Shown: piece by piece, positions 45,846-54,942 of the stretch
How the letters are laid out: each line of letters begins with the position of its first letter
Numbering within the stretch: the first letter of the stretch is position 1
NCBI RefSeq assembly: GCF_905220705.1
Contig: NZ_CAJNAT010000001.1
Location: 682,001 to 746,000 of the forward strand
Direction of reading: 5' to 3'
DNA from: Paraburkholderia domus
GTDB lineage: Bacteria; Pseudomonadota; Gammaproteobacteria; Burkholderiales; Burkholderiaceae
DNA: 64,000 nt
Notes under the pieces: generated by a model
What the model was told of the DNA's origin: nothing
The model's database searches: none
Seen by the model: only the letters and a program-made list of their open reading frames with translations
Translations under genes and position numbers: made by a program

Positions 45846-46961
45846 TCATCCTTGACGCTTCGAGGGGCCGTCACGGTCTTCGCCGTCATAGACCTGGAAG
45901 ATGAGGACGGGAAATATCTCGCGCTTTCGCTGCAATTCCTGTCGGACGTATTCGAACCCATCCGTAAATAGGTGCATAAGGATAGTTCTTCTGAGCTTGC
46001 GCTTAAAGAAAGCTTGAGCAATTAGCCAAGCTACGACGAAGCCAACCGTCACGCCCGCGATGAGTGGCTTCCATGCAAAGCCATTCATCCCGACTAGCGC
46101 CATGTATGAGCTTGAGCGGAAGGTGCCCGAACGGTAGCGCGTCCCCCTTTTTTTAAACAGGGATTTTGGGAGGTTGTATTTTTTGGCTACCCAGATAATG
46201 TTAGTTACAAGCTCGTCCCAGGTATGCGGCGCATTGCCACTATGCTTTGTAACGTACTCCCGCCCTACGTCCACGTCCAGTATTGTTGGGTGGTGTAGCG
46301 GTTTCGCTTGAACGAAGGCCTGAAACAGGTTTCCGAGTGTATGCTCAAAGCTTGCGCCGCCAACAGCAGGTGCCGCCATCCATGGGTCCGACGCGGGTAC
46401 ACCCGCCTGCGGCTTGGGCTTTACTGCAACGTACCAAGCTTCCGGAATAGCTCCCGTGCTCGTCTTCGTGGGCTTAGTTTTGATATCTTTAAGTAGGTAT
46501 GCGCTGTTGCGACCTGTTGTTTTCAGCCCATAAAGCGGCGGCCATTCCGAAAGAATGGCAAACTGGTTCAATGTACTCTCGTTGCTCGTTACCGGCACCG
46601 GCTTAATGGGGTCCTCGGTAGACTGTTTTACTTCCAGTAGACAGGCGCGGGATTCTCGTAGATGACCATCAGCAGACCGCTTGTGAATGACAAGCATCAT
46701 GTCGCCCAACTCAGCACCGGTCTCGTCCTCTTTCAGATAAGCGATGGGCCGCTTGTCAATCCAGGCGACGTCAATTGCTGCATCACAAGATGGGTTAAGT
46801 CCGCTAAGTAGCGCGTCTCGATATCCCGCTATTGCGCGGGGGCTAAACAGATTTGCGAGGTTTTCGAGTTCGCCTTTTTCTCCGTTGCCAAACGCCGTTG
46901 CGATGGTACTGTCAAACCCAGCCGTTAAGCTGTCTTCCGCATCGTGCTTCCACATGTCCAT
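45846..46961 (-). CDS. Putative PD-(D/E)XK-like membrane-anchored protein
   Basis: This 371-residue protein has an N-terminal alpha/beta part with Asp87 (LGDMMLVIHKR) and, 23 residues later, ACLLEVKQS (Glu110, Lys112). That is the spacing and form of a nuclease D-x(n)-ExK core. After residue 290 there is one strong membrane segment (PLIAGVTVGFVVAWLIAQAF). The tail is basic. Anchored nuclease-like proteins occur in defence islands, but this assignment rests on a motif only. The start at 46961 has no obvious ribosome site. Single gene, minus strand. Confidence 0.6.
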   Translation of the reverse strand: MDMWKHDAEDSLTAGFDSTIATAFGNGEKGELENLANLFSPRAIAGYRDALLSGLNPSCDAAIDVAWIDKRPIAYLKEDETGAELGDMMLVIHKRSADGHLRESRACLLEVKQSTEDPIKPVPVTSNESTLNQFAILSEWPPLYGLKTTGRNSAYLLKDIKTKPTKTSTGAIPEAWYVAVKPKPQAGVPASDPWMAAPAVGGASFEHTLGNLFQAFVQAKPLHHPTILDVDVGREYVTKHSGNAPHTWDELVTNIIWVAKKYNLPKSLFKKRGTRYRSGTFRSSSYMALVGMNGFAWKPLIAGVTVGFVVAWLIAQAFFKRKLRRTILMHLFTDGFEYVRQELQRKREIFPVLIFQVYDGEDRDGPSKRQG

Positions 46962-47127
46962 TGCCTACGTTATGTCGATACTCGTCGCCTGAGAGGCACT
47001 TCCCCAATCGTCAGCGAGCCCGATGTAATTTTTTCGGTCTACTCAACTGCATTGTGCGCCGCATTCGCGTGCATCTGCCATAAGCGCAAACAGAGCGATA
47101 GTTTCGTTTGTTGTTTCTGGTGCCCCG

Positions 47128-47159
47128 TTGTCGTGCCTCACGAGAGCGAGGCACGACAA
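47128..47159. repeat. 12-bp perfect hairpin
   Basis: TTGTCGTGCCTC (47128-47139) pairs with GAGGCACGACAA (47148-47159) with an eight-base loop. It lies 41 bases beyond the minus-strand stop at 47200. It has no T-run on either strand, so it is a strong but atypical terminator or a protein site. Confidence 0.65.
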
Positions 47160-47199
47160 TCGCCTTCAGCGCACCCGAAAAATGCGATTTCCAGTGAAT

Positions 47200-47388
47200 T
47201 CAAGTCAGTTCAAATTCACCGTGGAACTGCTGTTTGGTGAGCGCTCGCCAAATGTCTCTCAGCAGCGACTTATGACAATCCCCATCATGAAACTCTTGCG
47301 CATTTCCGCGACCGCATGTGCATATCGCAAAATCGGAAACCCTGATGAAATCAAGGTGCCACTCATCGAGTGACATATCGTGTTTCAA
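47200..47388 (-). CDS. Small Cys-containing hypothetical protein
   Basis: This 62-residue frame starts at a TTG overlapping the TGA of the preceding remnant; an ATG four codons on (MSLDEWHLDFIRVSDFAICT) is also possible. It contains CTCGRGN and HDGDCHKS, so cysteine/histidine metal binding is possible. The two small genes look like a coupled pair, with the first one damaged. No family is recognised. It could be part of a toxin-antitoxin-like pair, but there is no direct sign. Confidence 0.45.
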   Translation of the reverse strand: MKHDMSLDEWHLDFIRVSDFAICTCGRGNAQEFHDGDCHKSLLRDIWRALTKQQFHGEFELT

Positions 47389-47642
47389 TCGCGCAAGCGC
47401 CTCGGCGCGCCGGTGCTGCTTGAAGCGGACGACTGCCGCGCTACATCACTGCCATCGAGCGTAGAAACCAACTTAGATGCATGCTCCCACGCTTTCTGTA
47501 CCGTCTTATCCTTGGAGCGCAGAAAATCCGGTGTTCGGCCACTCGGCGAGGGGTCTAACAGTTCCAGAATAGATTTTGCAGCAATTGTTGCGCGTTCGAT
47601 GAGTTACGCATCGGCATCAGAAAATTTCTTGATTTCGGTCAT
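47385..47642 (-). pseudogene. Small gene interrupted by an in-frame stop
   Basis: From an ATG at 47642 the frame reads MTEIKKFSDADA, then a TAA at 47604-47606. It continues in the same frame for 73 more codons (ATIAAKSILELLDPSPSGRT, then PDFLRSKDKTVQKAWEHASK) to a TGA that overlaps the next start. The post-stop part is clearly protein-like. No good internal start lies just after the stop. It is a nonsense-disrupted gene, unless the TAA is a sequencing error. Confidence 0.5.
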
Positions 47643-47754
47643 GGTCTCAATTTGACGGATTTACAGGCTAGAGTTCGTCCACCGCACCACATTCTGCCCC
47701 ACCGCAGTTGTTTCGTCACCTACGCGGTATGCCTCCACAAATCCCTTCAGATTC

Positions 47755-49188
47755 CTATAGGTTGGCGGCCGACTGCTGCTCAAGCTGAGTCACAGCGTAG
47801 CGTTCGTGTTTCGGATATCTCAACTCGACATTTATAGCTTCGGAGACTTCGCGACGACGGCGACGAAACCTTCGAAGGCTAGGCTCAAGTAGCGCACCGG
47901 CGGTGGCTGACAGCTCATTGAGTTTCAGCAGTTCATCCACCAAGTCGACATGCCCGAAGAACAGCAAGGAGTTCAATACATGCTCCAACGCCGCCGGCTT
48001 GCTCATGAGGTAGAAAGCAGATTGACGTAGCCTTGCTTCGCCTGCATCACGGGCCGCCAAGGCATCGCGAACAGCTATCTCTCGCTCTCTTTCGAAATCC
48101 TCGCTATGTCCCAAGCTATTCCTTGAGAAATAGTGCAAAGCTCTAATTTCCCCGAACGCTTCCGGCGATATATTGTCCCTAAGCGTTGGCCAGATTTCAG
48201 TTCGCAAGGCCGCGTCTGCAGTCATTTCCTCGAAACTCCATGAGCTAGCGCTGCTGACCTCGGCATCGAAAAGCGCAGCACGCCCCTCTGGCCCCGGAGC
48301 ATATCGCCTCTTCACATCGTCGATGCCAACAATCTTGCACCACGAATCGAAGAACAGATTGAGTTGCGCGGGAGTTAGATATTCGAATTCGCGACGGGCA
48401 TCAATAATGGCGGCCAATTCGATGTTCCCTTCGATGAGCTTCAGCGCCCGCGAGAACTCGTTGGAACTGAGGTTGAAGTGTCCTCGAAGCGCGGCCTTCG
48501 CGACTTCAAACGCTTCTGAGCCCCACTCGGCTCTCGGCGGCAGTCGATAGCCGATGCAGGCAAGGTCAAAGCGCGAAAGGTGTGCGGTGTATGTCTGGTG
48601 CCGATACTCCTCACCAAGAAATTCACCCTGGTAGTTCAACGTTTTCAGGTTTGCAACCAACGCCCGGAACTTCTTCCAGAGGACCAGGAGGTTGATTATT
48701 GCAAGCTCCGTCAGGTGCTTTTGATTCTCACGCCCAAACGGGTAGCGGAAGACCTGTCCAGTGGAGTCCACCTCCGCGAAATCTGATATGGCAGTATCCA
48801 GAGGCTCGATGACCTTTTTATAGCGCCAATCTAGTGCAACCGAGTGCTCTTTGAAATAGCGCCACAGCATCCCGATATCGTGTGATGTCTGAATGTCGAT
48901 ATCGGGCAGACGATAGCCGTGATGAGCAAGCGGGCGCAAAGATTCGATAGCTGCCTTGATGTATAGTTCTATCGCGTGACGCATGTTGAAGCAAATAGGA
49001 TACACAAAGGTGTCCGTCGGATGCTTCAAACCTCGGTGACGTATAACCTGCTCGAGCAGCACCTGCGCGGCATTTGCAAAGCCCGCGGCATAATCCACGA
49101 TGTCGGGCGAGCCGTTTTCACCCACGCAAGCATTCGCCCACGACGGTTCTGAGTTTCTGAATGTTTCGTTGGCAAAGTTCTGCGACAT
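47755..49188 (-). CDS. Uncharacterised protein with HEPN-like N-terminal region
   Basis: This 477-residue protein contains FVYPICFNMRHAIELYIKAA near residue 70, followed by a TSHDIGMLWRYFKE segment. This is a pattern of helical HEPN-like domains in which an RHAIEL-type helix is conserved. The remaining 350 residues are mostly helical and lack a motif I can name. The ATG at 49188 is chosen; a TTG four codons earlier is possible. It may be co-transcribed with the upstream nuclease-like gene, 74 bases away. Role unknown, probably defence-related by context. Confidence 0.65.
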   Translation of the reverse strand: MSQNFANETFRNSEPSWANACVGENGSPDIVDYAAGFANAAQVLLEQVIRHRGLKHPTDTFVYPICFNMRHAIELYIKAAIESLRPLAHHGYRLPDIDIQTSHDIGMLWRYFKEHSVALDWRYKKVIEPLDTAISDFAEVDSTGQVFRYPFGRENQKHLTELAIINLLVLWKKFRALVANLKTLNYQGEFLGEEYRHQTYTAHLSRFDLACIGYRLPPRAEWGSEAFEVAKAALRGHFNLSSNEFSRALKLIEGNIELAAIIDARREFEYLTPAQLNLFFDSWCKIVGIDDVKRRYAPGPEGRAALFDAEVSSASSWSFEEMTADAALRTEIWPTLRDNISPEAFGEIRALHYFSRNSLGHSEDFEREREIAVRDALAARDAGEARLRQSAFYLMSKPAALEHVLNSLLFFGHVDLVDELLKLNELSATAGALLEPSLRRFRRRRREVSEAINVELRYPKHERYAVTQLEQQSAANL

Positions 49189-49262
49189 GTCGTATTGCAA
49201 TAGTTAGCGGTCGGAGCATGATTTTACGCAACAGCTACGGCTTCGCCATGCCCGAATGCGCT

Positions 49263-50504
49263 TCAATCCCCTTCCCCATGCTCCCATAACGCCCGAACGT
49301 CAGCAGCGCCGAAGCGCAGCCGAGGAAACTCGCCGAGTTCGCGCGCGGCGTCGAACACCTGAAAATAGGCTCCGAAGAAACTCCCTTGATTCGGGCAGAA
49401 AGTCGTATATTTATGCAACTCGGCATAGTCGAGCGCGATGCACGGCAGGTTCGTCTCATCGAACGCGCTGAACAAAGACTTGCTGTACTCGGCGTAGGTG
49501 TCGGTGAATAGCTCTCGAACAATAACCAACGACAGAAGATGGTGCTTGCTGATGTCTACACAGACCTCGCGTTCGCCAACAATCATGCGAAACGGCCGCG
49601 TGGCATCCGCGTAGCCCACTGCCCCTACAACCTGCTTCAGGGCATCGTTTACCTGACGCACCGACATCAGCTTCTTTCTTTTCAGGGTGCGTTGTAGCGT
49701 TTTCTCTGTATTCGGTGAGTCCTTCGCCTGCACAATCAGACACAGGTCGTCGGTTATGACGATGACGTCCGCAATTTCTTCCTTGTCGTAGTGACGCCTC
49801 GGCGCGTGGTAAATCTGCTCAGGCTTGAAGACCCTCTGGAGCATCAAAATGATGTCAAGCTCCTGGAACGCTCCTGGCTCCTCCCGCTCCAGCGAAGTCA
49901 ATGCATAACCCTGGCCGCCGTGAAACTGGTACATCTGTGGCCGTGTGTCGGCTATCGTCAAGTTCTCTGGAAACAAGGGCTCCTCGAATCGCACGGCAAT
50001 CGCGTCAGCGTCGTCGACCGCTGTTCTGAGGCCAAACCATATGTTCGCCTGCTCATGTGCGTGACTGATGCTTGAGTCACTTAGCGAGGGAAACCTCACG
50101 TGCTCCAAGCGCATCTGCGCCGTGAGAGGAACATCGACCTCGGCTCTATAACCTAACAGCTCACGATTCTGCTCATCAAATATGTGGACCAGAATCTCAC
50201 GCCTGCTCAACAGATGCAGAAGGTCGAGGGATGGGCCGTCATCCGCCAGGAGACGCCATAACGTCAGCGGACAATCCTCGTCGTCAAAAAATGCGCTCAT
50301 CAGCCCTATCGTTGACCGCCCGTTTAGTTCAACAGGGACGACGTAAATCTTGAACCCTCGATTCATCTTCGCCGGCAGGAGATAGGACACCGACATCTTC
50401 AAGATGAGCCGCATCGTGCCATCTTCCGGCGCACGTACACAATGGATTCCGTCGGGATAGCCGAGGAGCTCTCGATAAAGTTCTGGTCGTTCTATCGAAA
50501 GCAT
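49263..50504 (-). CDS. Putative PD-(D/E)XK nuclease-like protein
   Basis: This 413-residue protein has a C-terminal region with EEIADVIVITDDLCLIVQAK (Asp246, Gln259-x-Lys261), the D-x(n)-QxK form of Mrr-type nucleases, then DSPNTEKT. The N-terminal 240 residues are mixed alpha/beta without a recognised family. The frame extends to 50624, but the ATG at 50504 (MLSIERPELYREL) is used. It lies 126 bases after the four-helix membrane protein gene and could belong to the same transcript. A role as an extra effector of that operon is speculative. Confidence 0.7.
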   Translation of the reverse strand: MLSIERPELYRELLGYPDGIHCVRAPEDGTMRLILKMSVSYLLPAKMNRGFKIYVVPVELNGRSTIGLMSAFFDDEDCPLTLWRLLADDGPSLDLLHLLSRREILVHIFDEQNRELLGYRAEVDVPLTAQMRLEHVRFPSLSDSSISHAHEQANIWFGLRTAVDDADAIAVRFEEPLFPENLTIADTRPQMYQFHGGQGYALTSLEREEPGAFQELDIILMLQRVFKPEQIYHAPRRHYDKEEIADVIVITDDLCLIVQAKDSPNTEKTLQRTLKRKKLMSVRQVNDALKQVVGAVGYADATRPFRMIVGEREVCVDISKHHLLSLVIVRELFTDTYAEYSKSLFSAFDETNLPCIALDYAELHKYTTFCPNQGSFFGAYFQVFDAARELGEFPRLRFGAADVRALWEHGEGD

Positions 50505-50630
50505 TATCCAGTACCCTCGCAGGTCAGAATCTAACTTCCGTACGCACCAAGCGCGCACGCCAAGAGAATCGCGGCTCGCTCGAGAGCGCCCGCGTCGATG
50601 CCGCTGCAGACTGAAGCATGGCAATGTGTG

Positions 50631-51365
50631 TCACTCACCTCGGCCATCAGCCACTCCCCCCTTCTTTTCTGGCTTGCTCCTAGAGGCAGCTCGCCGCGCA
50701 CCGCTGACCTTCTTTGCTGAATGGATGCAAAGAACGTTCTGGACGAAGCGAATTCCGGAGTTACGTGCTGCCAGCGCCGCAATCAGATACTGGACTGCGA
50801 AGACCACCGCAGACCATACGATAGCCCTGACTGTGTTGCCGAACAGAAAGAGCCCAAGCGCTACCAGCGGCACAAGCAACAGCGACATCGCAGCGATGTC
50901 CCGGAACATCAGATATTTCTGGTGGCTCTCGAGCACCGACACTTCGTTCTCCACCTGCTTGTAAAGCCTATACCACATCGAATTTTGGTCGCGCTCATCA
51001 CTCGGGAAAGCCCCCACATTTTTCTTCAGCGCATCGACGTCAATCCGCGTATCGGTCTGTGCATGCACGGTAAAAGCTCGCGAACCAGGCATCGGGTTAC
51101 GAAGGCGCCAGAATACGAGAATCGCCTTCTGCGAGTGCGAGAGCAAGTACGAAAGAAAAATAGTGGGAACGGGCAGGAAAACCGACAGGCCCGTTCGTAG
51201 CGCCATCCCCTTATCCGCGGTGAAGTCGTCGATGGGGTGATGAAACGCGATGACCAGCAATATGATGACATCGAAGATGCCAACACCGACGAGCCAGACC
51301 ATATTGCGCGCTTTCAACGACTTTCCAGATGATGCTACTTGTGCGACCTGCTGTAGAGCGTCCAT
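50631..51365 (-). CDS. Four-helix membrane protein, candidate effector of the conjugation operon
   Basis: This 244-residue protein has membrane segments near residues 21-41, 60-79, 152-175 and 180-200. Between helices 2 and 3 is a conserved-looking cytoplasmic part (QTDTRIDVDALKKNVGAFPS, then QNSMWYRLYKQ). This organisation resembles S-4TM proteins (SMODS-associating 4TM), predicted pore-forming effectors of nucleotide-signalling systems; that match is from memory. The tail is basic. GGGGAAACAC precedes the ATG. The start lies 40 bases after the E2-E1-JAB stop, so it is the last gene of that operon. Confidence 0.72.
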   Translation of the reverse strand: MDALQQVAQVASSGKSLKARNMVWLVGVGIFDVIILLVIAFHHPIDDFTADKGMALRTGLSVFLPVPTIFLSYLLSHSQKAILVFWRLRNPMPGSRAFTVHAQTDTRIDVDALKKNVGAFPSDERDQNSMWYRLYKQVENEVSVLESHQKYLMFRDIAAMSLLLVPLVALGLFLFGNTVRAIVWSAVVFAVQYLIAALAARNSGIRFVQNVLCIHSAKKVSGARRAASRSKPEKKGGVADGRGE

Positions 51366-51405
51366 GTGTTTCCCCGTAGTGTCGAGTATCGAAGCCGTGC
51401 GACCT

Positions 51406-53631
51406 TTAAGCTAGCGTGCCATCGCGGACCAGCGCAGCGTAACCTTGCGGGTGGCGAATGAGCAGAACTGCCGCGTGACGTATTTGTCCATCGAGCGATT
51501 TCGCGGTATCCCTGTCTATCCGTGATGGACCACTCACCGCCAAATGGCTATGCCATGTCCCCAGGCACCAGAGCGTGTGTCCACCGAGCGCTTCATAGCC
51601 GCGAATCGTGTCGAGAGTTCCTTCGACCCCGAGAACGAAACGCGCAGGCAAGCGCGTGCTGTCAGGCGACGCAGGGAGGACGTCTGTGATGAATATCTCT
51701 CTCGTGAGCGCGGAGACATTTCCCACGATAATGCCGCCAGTTTCGGCCGTAGGATGCTCTGCAACATCGGCGACAATTTTCTTATGGGCCCTATCGAGCA
51801 CGCGCACGGTCCACGTCTTCCCGTCGAACACCTCCGCCACATGCGTTGCACCAACCTCATCGTGCGTCCACGCGATAGACATTCCATCGTCGCCAACCGA
51901 TGCGACGGACGATATACCGGTCTCGGGCAAACCGACCTCATCATATTGATGCAATCTCTGGCCGATTCCAGCTGCAACGAGTGAGACTCGTGCGTCCGAC
52001 ATAGGGATAGTTACCGAGTGACACCCGATACCAATTTCAAGAATATTCGCAGCGGTTACACCAGCATCGCGCAAAAACCCGAGCGTGCGAAGCCGTTCGT
52101 ATGAGTGATACAGCAGGTCGACAGTCGATGGATTTCTGCCGTGGCCTTCCACGGTCATGAATGCCGCCTTGCCATGGTGGACAAGTGCACCCTCAACAAC
52201 TCGGGCGTCAAACTTCGCTTTTGCGAAGAAGTCGCGCACCGCTGGCGAGCCGGTCGTGTTCACCACCACCGATTGCTCGCCACGAAAAAAATCTCGGTAC
52301 TTAGCTGCTTTAAAGTCCAGGCCGCGAACGTCAGATGCGACAAACTTCGGGCGCTTTGACGCAAAGCTCCCCATGATTTGCGCCAGCCGCTCTGCCTTGC
52401 CGTGGAAGTTAGCCACGTCGTCAGGCAAGAGCGCATGGCGAGCCACGTTATGCGCGGCAGCAAGTTTCCCGTCTATAAGCAGCGCTGCCTTGCCGCCCGC
52501 GCGCGCGACATGCATGGCAACCTTCGACCCGAGGCTCCCGCATCCCGCAAATGTCAGCTGCAACTCCTTCGATTGTTCTTGCAGCGCCGACGTCCGCCTC
52601 AACAGTTTCGAAGAGATGGGAGACGAGAAAGCAACGGCACTGACCGGCGTCGTATCTTCCACAGACAGTTTGGCCGGCAGCGAGAGTTGCATCTTGTAGC
52701 CCAACATCTCAAACTGGCTCTGGGTACCGATAATGTTTGTGGGCCTGCGTACCGGGAAGGCAAAATACAAGAGCGCTACGACCTTGTCTTTCGACGTTGC
52801 GAGAGTGCGGTTGAAGTTGCTCACGAAATCGTCTAGCGCAACTCGACACCCCCACTCGGCTGCCTGCTCGGCAAGCTCTGCAAATGTCGTGACCGTATCG
52901 GCCTTGTATCGCTCATGAACAATGGGTTGCTCGCCAAGAGCGGCTTGCGGCCAGCAGAAAACCAGAGGTGCACGCCCGCGATATGCCGTCTCGCTCACCC
53001 CAAGCGTGTTCAGCCACTCACGCATGAAGGCGTGGTCACCGACCGGGAACTTCTGCTGCGGGTCACGCGCTAGCGACCAGCGGCCGTCTTTGCTCCAGCA
53101 CGTCATGCACATGAACAGGCGCCACCCGCCAAACGGTGGCTTGTCGAAATGTTCCACGGGGTCCATCTCGACAAAGTTGGAGCCGACGTTCCTTCGGCTC
53201 GGTTCCCAGCCCTTCTCATTGATGGCCAGCTCATCGACCGCAGCTTTGTTAAGCCAATCCGACATCTGGTCGACAAGACGAAAGAACCCGTCTGAATGCA
53301 TTACATCCAGCGTGTCGCCGAACGTAATGCATGGGGGCACCCGACTTCCGCGCTTGTGCAGATAGATATGCGGCAACGCGTCCGGAAAATCCTCGCGCAA
53401 CGTGATTCGCGGCGCAATATCCGGGAAATAGGATGGAAATTCGACGAGCACTTCCTCTCGCGCTCGGACACCGTTTGGACTTGCGCCCGCGGCAGCCCAG
53501 CGCGACGGCAAGTCAACGAAAAACGTCGCGTAGACGTTTGCGCCACCGCCAGACGTTTCTTCGACCTTTACCGACTCGACCGCAGGATGCGCCTCGAGCA
53601 GCTGGATTGCACCCTGCAGCAGAGCGTTCAT
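51406..53631 (-). CDS. E2-E1-JAB fusion: ubiquitin-like conjugation and isopeptidase enzyme
   Basis: This 741-residue protein has three domains. Residues 1-130 are E2-like: PHIYLHKRGSRVPPCITFGD carries the probable catalytic Cys101. Residues about 355-560 are an E1/ThiF adenylation domain with the glycine motif FAGCGSLGSK, Asp387 and the arginine in NVARHAL; Cys537 (GIGCHS) is a candidate thioester residue. Residues about 610-741 are a JAB/JAMM metalloprotease: Glu630, His694-x-His696 (GTWHSH), Ser703 and Asp706. Bacterial CBASS and Bil/Bub systems use separate E1, E2 and JAB proteins. Here all are fused and no ubiquitin-like protein is visible nearby. GGAGG precedes the ATG, 13 bases after the MBL gene. 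Confidence 0.9.
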   Translation of the reverse strand: MNALLQGAIQLLEAHPAVESVKVEETSGGGANVYATFFVDLPSRWAAAGASPNGVRAREEVLVEFPSYFPDIAPRITLREDFPDALPHIYLHKRGSRVPPCITFGDTLDVMHSDGFFRLVDQMSDWLNKAAVDELAINEKGWEPSRRNVGSNFVEMDPVEHFDKPPFGGWRLFMCMTCWSKDGRWSLARDPQQKFPVGDHAFMREWLNTLGVSETAYRGRAPLVFCWPQAALGEQPIVHERYKADTVTTFAELAEQAAEWGCRVALDDFVSNFNRTLATSKDKVVALLYFAFPVRRPTNIIGTQSQFEMLGYKMQLSLPAKLSVEDTTPVSAVAFSSPISSKLLRRTSALQEQSKELQLTFAGCGSLGSKVAMHVARAGGKAALLIDGKLAAAHNVARHALLPDDVANFHGKAERLAQIMGSFASKRPKFVASDVRGLDFKAAKYRDFFRGEQSVVVNTTGSPAVRDFFAKAKFDARVVEGALVHHGKAAFMTVEGHGRNPSTVDLLYHSYERLRTLGFLRDAGVTAANILEIGIGCHSVTIPMSDARVSLVAAGIGQRLHQYDEVGLPETGISSVASVGDDGMSIAWTHDEVGATHVAEVFDGKTWTVRVLDRAHKKIVADVAEHPTAETGGIIVGNVSALTREIFITDVLPASPDSTRLPARFVLGVEGTLDTIRGYEALGGHTLWCLGTWHSHLAVSGPSRIDRDTAKSLDGQIRHAAVLLIRHPQGYAALVRDGTLA

Positions 53632-53644
53632 GGCGACCTCCGTC

Positions 53645-54802
53645 TTAGCCGTGCGACAAGGGCTTCGAGCCGAACGCTGCGGCGGCACCAGCCGCTGCAG
53701 GGGTCGCCGCAACCTTCCATTTCGCCTTGACGCCACCCGACGTGACTTCGAACACCATCGGCTCGGGATTCTTCTCGTTGGGATGGGCGGAGGTGTTCAC
53801 AAACTTGCCCGAAGCCTCTTTCGCGATAGCTTCGTACTCACGCTTTGCGCGGATGCAAGGAGGGTCATTGTCGTCGTTGAGAATCAGATTGCTACTGGCG
53901 ACGATGTAAGCGCCCGCGCGCGTCTGCGACAGCGCTTTGCGCGCGTCGGAAGACACTTCAGCCTCTTCCTTTTTCTTGCTCCAGCTGTGCCACGAGAGCG
54001 TGTGCCACGAGCAATGGTGAGGCGTCGACAGCAAGTCGTACTCGAGCGCCGTCGTGTCATCCTTGTGGCGTTTCCACTGCTTCTCCCAGATGTACACCTC
54101 TGCATCGCCGCCCGACAGGAATTTCACGGCGTCCGCGACCGCTCCCGTGCCGATGGAATAGTTGATGATGATGCTCGACTCGTTCTTCGAGAGTTCATCG
54201 GCATCGTGCTCGTCGTCAGCAGGCATCGGCGCCAGGAGCAACGCGCTGAAGTTATCCTGCTCCTTGCCGGCCACGGTAGTGATGCGCTCGTCGGTCTTCA
54301 CGACGATGTCGAGAATATCGTCGGTCTTGCCGTCCGTGTCCTCGCCCATAATCAAGATGCGGTCGCCATCCTCCAACTCACCCTCTTCGCGGAACAGTGC
54401 AACACGACGCTTTGCTTCTGCATTCCAAGCGCGCGCGTCATCGCTCAGGGTGTGGTACTTCGAGGCGCGGCGGAACACCAGCGGAGAAGACCACATCTCT
54501 CGAATAACGATTTTTGACGGCTCGCCTCTCGTCGGGTAGTTCATCAGCGGGCCAAGGTAAAAGTGCTCGCGCAGGCCGCGGCAGTGGTCCTGGTCCGGAT
54601 GGCTCAGCACCATCACGTCCACGTACGGGCGTCCTTCCTCGTCAACGGCCAGTTTCTCGCGCAAATCCTTAAGTACGTCGCGCACGCCGTCGCCTGGTTG
54701 CCGGATGTTGATGTCGATAAGAATCGTCCGGCCACTGGATAATTTGATGAGCGTCATGTCCCCATTGCCCACGGGGAAAAAGGTGATTTCTGGCGTTGCC
54801 AT
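53645..54802 (-). CDS. Metallo-beta-lactamase-fold protein (ComEC/Rec2-like domain)
   Basis: This 385-residue soluble protein starts MATPEITFFPVGNGDMTLIK. Its metal-binding core is SHPDQDHCRGL (His68, Asp70, Asp72, His73), with later histidines (near TPHHCSWHTLSW) that could complete the site. The early strand layout matches the MBL domain of ComEC-type proteins, which cut nucleic acid or phosphodiesters. GAGGG fits the ATG at 54802 better than an ATG three codons upstream. It directly precedes the E2-E1-JAB gene by 13 bases. Published analyses have noted MBL proteins near bacterial E2/E1/JAB genes, so it may be an effector or signal-processing part. Confidence 0.85.
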   Translation of the reverse strand: MATPEITFFPVGNGDMTLIKLSSGRTILIDINIRQPGDGVRDVLKDLREKLAVDEEGRPYVDVMVLSHPDQDHCRGLREHFYLGPLMNYPTRGEPSKIVIREMWSSPLVFRRASKYHTLSDDARAWNAEAKRRVALFREEGELEDGDRILIMGEDTDGKTDDILDIVVKTDERITTVAGKEQDNFSALLLAPMPADDEHDADELSKNESSIIINYSIGTGAVADAVKFLSGGDAEVYIWEKQWKRHKDDTTALEYDLLSTPHHCSWHTLSWHSWSKKKEEAEVSSDARKALSQTRAGAYIVASSNLILNDDNDPPCIRAKREYEAIAKEASGKFVNTSAHPNEKNPEPMVFEVTSGGVKAKWKVAATPAAAGAAAAFGSKPLSHG

Positions 54803-54926
54803 GGGTGACATCCCTCAAAGAAGTGCGCGAAAACGCCGCCAACCAATTGACGGCAACTTTTACCGCCTAACATGTTCAAATCATATTACCAAATACCACA
54901 ACATATCGATAATTTACTATTTCAAA

Positions 54927-54940
54927 CACAACATCTTGTG
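54927..54940. repeat. Small palindrome beside the long hairpin
   Basis: CACAA-CATC-TTGTG is a 5-bp perfect dyad two bases to the left of the 16-bp inverted repeat, in the AT-rich gap upstream of the MBL gene. It could be an operator half-site. Confidence 0.5.
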
Positions 54941-54942
54941 CT

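Noticed and set aside
53630..54517. Plus-strand 295-residue frame
   Set aside because: Antisense of the MBL gene, which has metal-binding motifs and a ribosome site.
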